DNA of 64,000 nt, taken from positions 1 to 64,000 of the forward strand of contig NZ_JAERMK010000003.1 of the NCBI RefSeq assembly GCF_016918015.1, read 5' to 3'. The notes beneath the pieces are model-generated. The model ran no database searches, was not told the origin of the DNA, and worked only from the letters and a program-made list of their open reading frames with translations. Source of the stretch: Glycomyces sp. YM15 (lineage in GTDB: Bacteria > Actinomycetota > Actinomycetes > Mycobacteriales > Micromonosporaceae). Both the position numbers and the translations under genes were made by a program. Shown in pieces: positions 59,729 through 64,000 of the stretch. Positions within the stretch are counted from its first letter, which is position 1. Each line of letters begins with the position of its first letter.

Positions 59729-59992
59729 TCAACGCCACTTCGAGAGGACGAGCAGGGCGGCCACCATGCAGGAGAAGCCGACCGCGAGGTTCCAGTAGCC
59801 CCAGGCACCGACCGGGAACTCCATGCCCGAGAGGTAGAACAGGGTCAGCCACCCGATGCCGATCACGATGAGGGCGACGGCGGTGACCGGCACCCACATC
59901 GGGCTCGGCTCGTAGCTCTCGCCCGAGGTCGAACCCGTACTCGTTCCGGAGCTCGAGTAGACCTTCTTCTTGCGCACACGTGACTTCGGCAT
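59729..59992 (-). CDS. crgA: Cell division protein CrgA
   Basis: This 87-residue, two-helix membrane protein helps recruit or restrain the FtsZ/PBP division machinery in actinobacteria. It starts MPKSRVRKKKVYSSSGTS and continues to PMWVPVTAVALIVIGIGWLT, with the family pattern YLSGMEFPVGAWGYWNLAVG and FSCMVAALLVLSKWR. GGAGAG precedes the ATG; an upstream in-frame start is not needed. It is divergent from the sortase gene, as in many actinobacteria, where this locus lies near oriC. Confidence 0.94.
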   Translation of the reverse strand: MPKSRVRKKKVYSSSGTSTGSTSGESYEPSPMWVPVTAVALIVIGIGWLTLFYLSGMEFPVGAWGYWNLAVGFSCMVAALLVLSKWR

Positions 59993-60233
59993 CGACGACT
60001 CTCCAACTGAGGGACATGTCCGGCGTCCAGGGTACCGCCCGCCGGTGACGGGCCGTCCGCGCGGCATCGCGTAGCTCACACCCGGCGAGGTGAGCTGCCA
60101 AAGGGCCTGGACCGCACCGCTACCCGCGCACGAGGCGCCCGGCCCGGGCCGCGATCACTCAGGCGCCGCCCATACCTGCCCGTTCGGTTGATATTCGGGT
60201 TCGCGGTACAACCCTAGGATTGCCTCGCGCGTT

Positions 60234-61292
60234 ATGGTTACGAGATCCCCCTACGAAGAGAACACCGGCACTATGGAGGCGAAGTTCCAGGTGAGCGATC
60301 AGGACTGGTCCCCCTTCGCGAACGAGCCTCCGCCGACCCGGCGGCCCTCGCCGGGTCCGGCGGCGGGTGCCGCGACGCCCCCCGGCCGCGCCAGCGTGCC
60401 CTCCCCGGGCCCCGCCCCGGCCGCGGCGGACCCCGACCGCACCACCGCGCTCCGTCCGCCCGGCCTCGCGAAGAGGACCCGGCACGCGCCTCTCGTGCCC
60501 GAACCCGACGGGACCGCGATCCTCCCGGTGATCCCCGCCGACGAGACGCCCGCGCCGCCCGGCGCCGACAGCGAAGCCCGCAAGAAGCGCTCGGTCAAGC
60601 GCCACCGCAGCGACGGCGGCCTGCGCACCACCGTGCGCGGCCTCGGCGAACTGCTCATCACCCTCGGCGCGGTCGTCCTCCTCTACGCCGGTTACGAGGT
60701 CTTCGGCGTCTCGCAGGAGATCAACAACGAGCAGGAGGTGCTTGCGGGCGACCTGGAGAACATCTGGGACGGCGAGGTCACTGACGAAGGCGTCGACGGC
60801 GCGCCCGTGCCCGAGCTCGGCGACGCGTTCGCGCGCATGTGGGCCCCCGACATCCGGGCCGAGTCCTGGACGCTCGTCGAAGGCACCGAACCGGCCGACA
60901 TCGAGTACGCGCCGGGCCGCTACCTCGACGGCGCCTACCCGGGCGAGCAGGGCAACTTCACCCTCGCCGGCCACAATGTGCCCGCGATCTTCTCCGAGAT
61001 CCGCTCCCTCGAACCCGGGGACAAGGTCGTGATCGAGACGAAGGAGACGTACTACATCTACGAGGTGCAGGAGCACGAGGTCGTCAACGAGACCCAGATC
61101 GACATCACCGCGCCGGTACCGCGCGAGCCCGGGGTCGAGCCCGGCGACGAGGACTTCTGGCTGACGCTCTTCACCTGCCACCCCAGGTGGGACAACTACG
61201 AGCGCTATGTCGTCTACAGCCAGCTGGTGGACGAGATCAAGCGCGACCCCGAGGGCGACCTGCCCGACGCGGCGATCGACCCGGAGGCCTGA
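60234..61292 (+). CDS. srtE: Class E sortase
   Basis: This 352-residue membrane-bound transpeptidase has ~125 residues of Pro/Ala-rich cytoplasmic N-terminus, one TM helix (GLGELLITLGAVVLLYAGYE) and a sortase domain. The catalytic His is in GNFTLAGHNVPAIFSEIRSL, the catalytic Cys in FWLTLFTCHPRWDNYERY, and the Arg in ERYVVYSQL. TLFTCHPR resembles the class E TLxTC motif. Class E enzymes attach LAxTG-type proteins to peptidoglycan. The start is uncertain: an internal ATG (60273) is possible. TAGGAT at 60213-60218 could be the -10. Confidence 0.9.
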   Translation: MVTRSPYEENTGTMEAKFQVSDQDWSPFANEPPPTRRPSPGPAAGAATPPGRASVPSPGPAPAAADPDRTTALRPPGLAKRTRHAPLVPEPDGTAILPVIPADETPAPPGADSEARKKRSVKRHRSDGGLRTTVRGLGELLITLGAVVLLYAGYEVFGVSQEINNEQEVLAGDLENIWDGEVTDEGVDGAPVPELGDAFARMWAPDIRAESWTLVEGTEPADIEYAPGRYLDGAYPGEQGNFTLAGHNVPAIFSEIRSLEPGDKVVIETKETYYIYEVQEHEVVNETQIDITAPVPREPGVEPGDEDFWLTLFTCHPRWDNYERYVVYSQLVDEIKRDPEGDLPDAAIDPEA

Positions 61293-61293
61293 C

Positions 61294-61578
61294 GTGTACT
61301 CGTGGATCTGGCGGAAGCTCCCCGGAGGGCTGCCGGGTAAACTGATCGGCTCGGTCGCCTTGACGGTCGGCATGGTCGCGCTGCTGTGGTTCGTGGTGTT
61401 CCCGGCGGTTCGCCCGATGATGCCGTGGAGCAACGTCGACCCGGCCGGCGGCGTCAACGTCGAGAGCGACGAGGGCGGCTCCCCGGCCGACGGCGAGACC
61501 TGCACGCCCGGGGTGGACTGCCCCGGGACCGGTTTCGACCCCGAGGACTGGCAGACCGCGGAATCCCCTTCGGGGTAG
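61294..61578 (+). CDS. Small membrane protein between sortase and pabA
   Basis: The GTG at 61294 follows the sortase stop directly, with GGAGG upstream, giving 94 residues. It has a basic N-terminus (YSWIWRKLPGGLPGK), one helix (LIGSVALTVGMVALLWFVVF) and an acidic C-terminus with two Cys (GETCTPGVDCPGTGFDPEDW). It corresponds in position to the small membrane protein gene of this conserved locus (Rv0012-type neighbourhood). Function unknown. Confidence 0.8.
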   Translation: MYSWIWRKLPGGLPGKLIGSVALTVGMVALLWFVVFPAVRPMMPWSNVDPAGGVNVESDEGGSPADGETCTPGVDCPGTGFDPEDWQTAESPSG

Positions 61579-61626
61579 TGGAGCAACGTTCGATCGCACT
61601 GGTGGGGGCGCTGATGGAAGACACCG

Positions 61627-62217
61627 ATGGGTAGTGTGCTGGTCGTCGATTTTCGCGACTCGTTCGTCCACACCATCGTCTCGTACCTGCGTGCGCTGGG
61701 CGCCCGGGTGGAGGTGCGCCGCTCCGACCGGACCGATGTCGACGAGGCCGTGAAGCTGCACCCCGCCGGCGTGCTCCTCTCGCCCGGCCCGGGGCGGCCC
61801 GACGAGGCCCGGCTCGGCCACGATCTGCTCGACCGCTTCGCGGGCAAGGTGCCGGTGCTGGGAGTGTGCTTGGGCCACCAGGTGATCGCCGAGCACTGGG
61901 GCGCGGAGGTGACGCGCGCCGCCGAGCTGCGGCACGGCGAGACCTCGCCGATCCGGCACGACGGCGAAGGCGTCTTCGCCGGGCTCGCGAACCCGTTCAC
62001 CGCCACCCGCTACCACTCGCTCGCGGTCGAGCCCTCGAGCGTGCGCGAACCGCTCACGGTGACCGCCCACAGCGACGACGGGACGGTCATGGGGCTGCGC
62101 CATCGCCTCCTCGATGTCGAAGGCGTGCAGTTCCACCCCGAATCGATCCTCACCGAGGACGGCAGCGCACTGCTGGGGAACTGGCTGCGTCGCCTGGAAG
62201 GCCCGGCGGGCGATTAG
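61627..62217 (+). CDS. pabA: Aminodeoxychorismate/anthranilate synthase component II (glutamine amidotransferase)
   Basis: This 196-residue class I glutamine amidotransferase supplies ammonia to chorismate for folate or tryptophan synthesis. The triad is visible: Cys in LGVCLGHQVIAEHWG, His and Glu in VQFHPESILTEDG; the LLSPGPGRPDEA oxyanion segment is also present. It is the gene commonly found beside crgA and named trpG/pabA (Rv0013). The synthase component I is not in the window. Confidence 0.93.
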   Translation: MGSVLVVDFRDSFVHTIVSYLRALGARVEVRRSDRTDVDEAVKLHPAGVLLSPGPGRPDEARLGHDLLDRFAGKVPVLGVCLGHQVIAEHWGAEVTRAAELRHGETSPIRHDGEGVFAGLANPFTATRYHSLAVEPSSVREPLTVTAHSDDGTVMGLRHRLLDVEGVQFHPESILTEDGSALLGNWLRRLEGPAGD

Positions 62218-62352
62218 CGTGCGCGCACGTTCGCACCGGGGCCGCTGTGCGGCGAGTGGCGAGCGTGGAAACCGCGACCGGGCCGCCGCGTCGCCTAAGC
62301 TGTGTGCGCAAGCGGCGCCGTGCGCGCCGATCGGCGCCCCGGGAGACCCCAC

Positions 62353-62781
62353 ATGACTCGAGAGGACTGGCTTCCTCGACCCAGCGCGGGAGGCTCCGCG
62401 CTCGCGGGGGTCCTGCTGCTGGTCATGGGCGCCTGGCAGCTCTTCATCGGGTACGCGGTCGCGGTCGGCGGCGTGTCCGTCTTCACCGGCGGCGGCTACT
62501 GGTACCGCGGCGACAGCACCGGCTGGGGCTGGGTGAACCTCGTGATCGGATTGGCGGCGTTCGTGATCGGGCTCGGCCAGCTCGGCGCGTGGCGGCGCCT
62601 GACGCGGTGGGGCGCGCACCCCGTGCCCGCGCTCGCGGTCGCGTCGGTCTCGGCGGTGAACCAGGTCCTCCTCGCCCCGCAGTATCCACTGTGGGCGGGT
62701 CTGGCGATCGCGGTGGACGTGTTCGTCATCTGGGCTCTGGCCACGCGGGCCCGCCCCGCGGAGCGGTCCGACCGGCTCTAG
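62353..62781 (+). CDS. DUF7144 family membrane protein
   Basis: This 142-residue protein has four hydrophobic helices (AGVLLLVMGAWQLFIGYAVA, GWVNLVIGLAAFVIGLGQL, ALAVASVSAVNQVLLAPQYP, WAGLAIAVDVFVIWALAT). The pattern STGWGWVNLVIGL and LAPQYPLWAGLAIAVDVFVI fits DUF7144, as far as I remember it. GGGAG precedes the ATG; TAAGCT near 62297 is a plausible -10. Function unknown. Confidence 0.8.
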   Translation: MTREDWLPRPSAGGSALAGVLLLVMGAWQLFIGYAVAVGGVSVFTGGGYWYRGDSTGWGWVNLVIGLAAFVIGLGQLGAWRRLTRWGAHPVPALAVASVSAVNQVLLAPQYPLWAGLAIAVDVFVIWALATRARPAERSDRL

Positions 62782-62840
62782 GCGTGCCGAGTTCGCGCGA
62801 ACCGGCCCCTTCCCGCGCGCGGCCTGGCACGGTGGGGGGC

Positions 62841-63704
62841 ATGGGCGCCAGGTCATTGGTCAAGGCCGCCAAACGGTACGGCGGAGCGAGCCGCGGGGAC
62901 ACCGCGGCGGCCCTCACGTACTACTCGGTGTTGTCGCTGTTCCCCGCGATCCTCGTGGGCGCCTCCCTCATCGGCATGCTCGACGAGAACGCGACCGACG
63001 TCCTCCTCGACGGCGTCGCCTCCCTCGCGCCCGGCGAGGGATTCGACATCGTCGAGGACGCCGTCGCGCGGCTCCAGATGAACCCGGCGGCGGCGGGCCT
63101 GCTGGCCCTGGTCGGCCTGGTCGCGGCCCTGTGGGCCGCTTCGAACTATGTGGCGGCGTTCTCGCGGGCCCTCAACGCGGTCAACGGGACCGGCGAGACC
63201 CGCAAATGGTGGACCGTCCTCATCGTGCGGATCGTGCTCACCCTCGTGGTGGGCGCGCTGACCGCGGTGTGCGCGATCGTCGCGGCCACGGGCGGGTCGG
63301 TGGCCCGCGCGCTCGGCGACGCGATCGGCGCCAGCGGCACCACGGTCACCGTGTGGGGCTGGGTGAAATGGCCGATCGTGATCGTGCTGGTGATGGTGAT
63401 CGTGGCGCTGCTGTACTGGCTCGCCCCGGCGAAGCGCTCGCGGTTCGGCCGCCGCGCGCCGGGTGCGGCGCTCGCGGTGGTGCTGTGGATCGCGGCTTCG
63501 GCGGGATTCGGCCTGTATACGGCGAACTTCGGGAACTACGACAAGACGTACGGGACCTTGGGCGGGGCGATCGTGTTCCTGATCTGGTTGTGGATCACGA
63601 ACGCGGCCTTGCTGTTCGGCGCCGAATTCAATGCGACCGCCGAGCCGGAGGAGGAGACGGCGGGGACCGCCGCCGGCGAGGCGGGGGAGCCGAGCGCCGG
63701 TTAG
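62841..63704 (+). CDS. YihY/BrkB family membrane protein
   Basis: A 287-residue polytopic protein of the YihY (formerly RBN) family: GDTAAALTYYSVLSLFPAIL, ALWAASNYVAAFSRALNAVN, IVIVLVMVIVALLYWLAP and TYGTLGGAIVFLIWLWITNA. The acidic tail (EPEEETAGTAAGEAGEP) is typical. Despite the old name, family members are not established RNases. The stop overlaps the convergent LuxR gene by three bases. Confidence 0.92.
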   Translation: MGARSLVKAAKRYGGASRGDTAAALTYYSVLSLFPAILVGASLIGMLDENATDVLLDGVASLAPGEGFDIVEDAVARLQMNPAAAGLLALVGLVAALWAASNYVAAFSRALNAVNGTGETRKWWTVLIVRIVLTLVVGALTAVCAIVAATGGSVARALGDAIGASGTTVTVWGWVKWPIVIVLVMVIVALLYWLAPAKRSRFGRRAPGAALAVVLWIAASAGFGLYTANFGNYDKTYGTLGGAIVFLIWLWITNAALLFGAEFNATAEPEEETAGTAAGEAGEPSAG

Positions 63705-64000
63705 GCGCCGTTCTTGGGCTGCACCAGGCCCGACTCGTAGGCGAAGACGACGAGGCCCGCGCGGTCGCGCACGGCGAGCTTCATCATGGCGCGGTGGACG
63801 TGGGTCTTCGCGGTGGCGGGGCTGATGAAGAGGCGCTCGGCGATCTCGCCGTTCGTCAGGCCGCGCGCGACCAGCGCCACGATCTCGGTCTCGCGCGAGG
63901 TGAGCCCTTCGATCTGCCCGGAGAGGCGCGAGGGCGGGTGGGCGACGTACTCGGCGACGAGCTTCGCGGCGATCTGGGGCGAGAGGAGGGTCTCTCCGGC
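63701..64000 (-). CDS. LuxR-type response regulator, C-terminal part (truncated by window edge)
   Basis: The last 99 residues of a NarL/FixJ-type regulator are visible, the rest lying beyond 64000. The HTH_LuxR domain reads GLTSRETEIVALVARGLTNG, EIAERLFISPATAKTHVHRA and MMKLAVRDRAGLVVFAYESG. The preceding residues (AGETLLSPQIAAKLVAEYVA) are the linker typical of two-component regulators of the DevR/NarL type. A receiver domain and sensor kinase are expected upstream. Confidence 0.9.
   Translation of the reverse strand, partial: AGETLLSPQIAAKLVAEYVAHPPSRLSGQIEGLTSRETEIVALVARGLTNGEIAERLFISPATAKTHVHRAMMKLAVRDRAGLVVFAYESGLVQPKNGA

Overview
This is a very GC-rich stretch of an actinobacterial chromosome. 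Evidence for that placement: GTG and TTG starts are common, genes are packed with ATGA/GTGA overlaps, several genes look leaderless, and the markers are actinobacterial (CrgA, class E sortase, DUF4192, DUF4244/Tad pilus operon, Ssd/CpaE-like protein, DUF7144, ESX-type substrate). The protein repertoire would fit a filamentous genus such as Glycomyces or Stackebrandtia, but that is a guess. I found no rRNA, tRNA, CRISPR array, insertion sequence or prophage.

Layout. 1-5.5 kb: a proline/alanine-rich membrane-anchored protein, then a 2-oxoacid dehydrogenase operon (E1 alpha, E1 beta, E2) closed by an intrinsic terminator. 5.6-8.3 kb: two unknown proteins and a DDAH/amidinotransferase-like gene whose 3' end looks frameshifted. 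8.6-14.1 kb: a complete minus-strand Tad pilus operon (ssd, tadA, an extra 68-codon ORF, tadB, tadC, DUF4244 pilin, TadE, TadE-like) with almost every junction overlapping. 14.4-23.9 kb: housekeeping genes (aldose epimerase, citrate synthase 2, a Tat-exported PIG-L protein, serC, sulfotransferase, fructosamine kinase-like, moaA-moaD). 24.3-27.7 kb: a compact UvrD-like protein, a MinD/ParA-like ATPase with decapeptide repeats, and TetR.

27.8-33.6 kb is the most interesting segment. A cobalamin riboswitch precedes a signal-peptide/TM-anchored alpha-toroid protein, a TM-anchored DUF4430-like protein, EcfT, a fused double EcfA and EcfS. The two surface proteins look like the two domains of animal transcobalamin/intrinsic factor split into separate membrane-tethered proteins. 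I propose a surface vitamin B12 capture relay feeding an ECF importer.

33.7-45.5 kb is accessory: an unknown DUF7019-like protein, a PemK/MazF-RHH toxin-antitoxin pair, a polytopic membrane protein, an ESX/LXG-like substrate with two coupled companion genes, a secreted protein divergent from an NB-ARC/TPR regulator, a DUF998 protein, and the scar of a deleted TetR/carboxylesterase pair. 45.5-55.8 kb returns to mostly core genes (FGE-like protein, DoxX, CMD-like protein, DUF2568, dnaE, DUF4192, mobA, rhomboid protease, cyclophilin). 56.2-64 kb holds an aminotransferase, a PEBP protein and thiolase, then the conserved crgA - sortase E - small membrane protein - pabA/trpG block, DUF7144, YihY/BrkB and a truncated LuxR-type regulator at the right edge.
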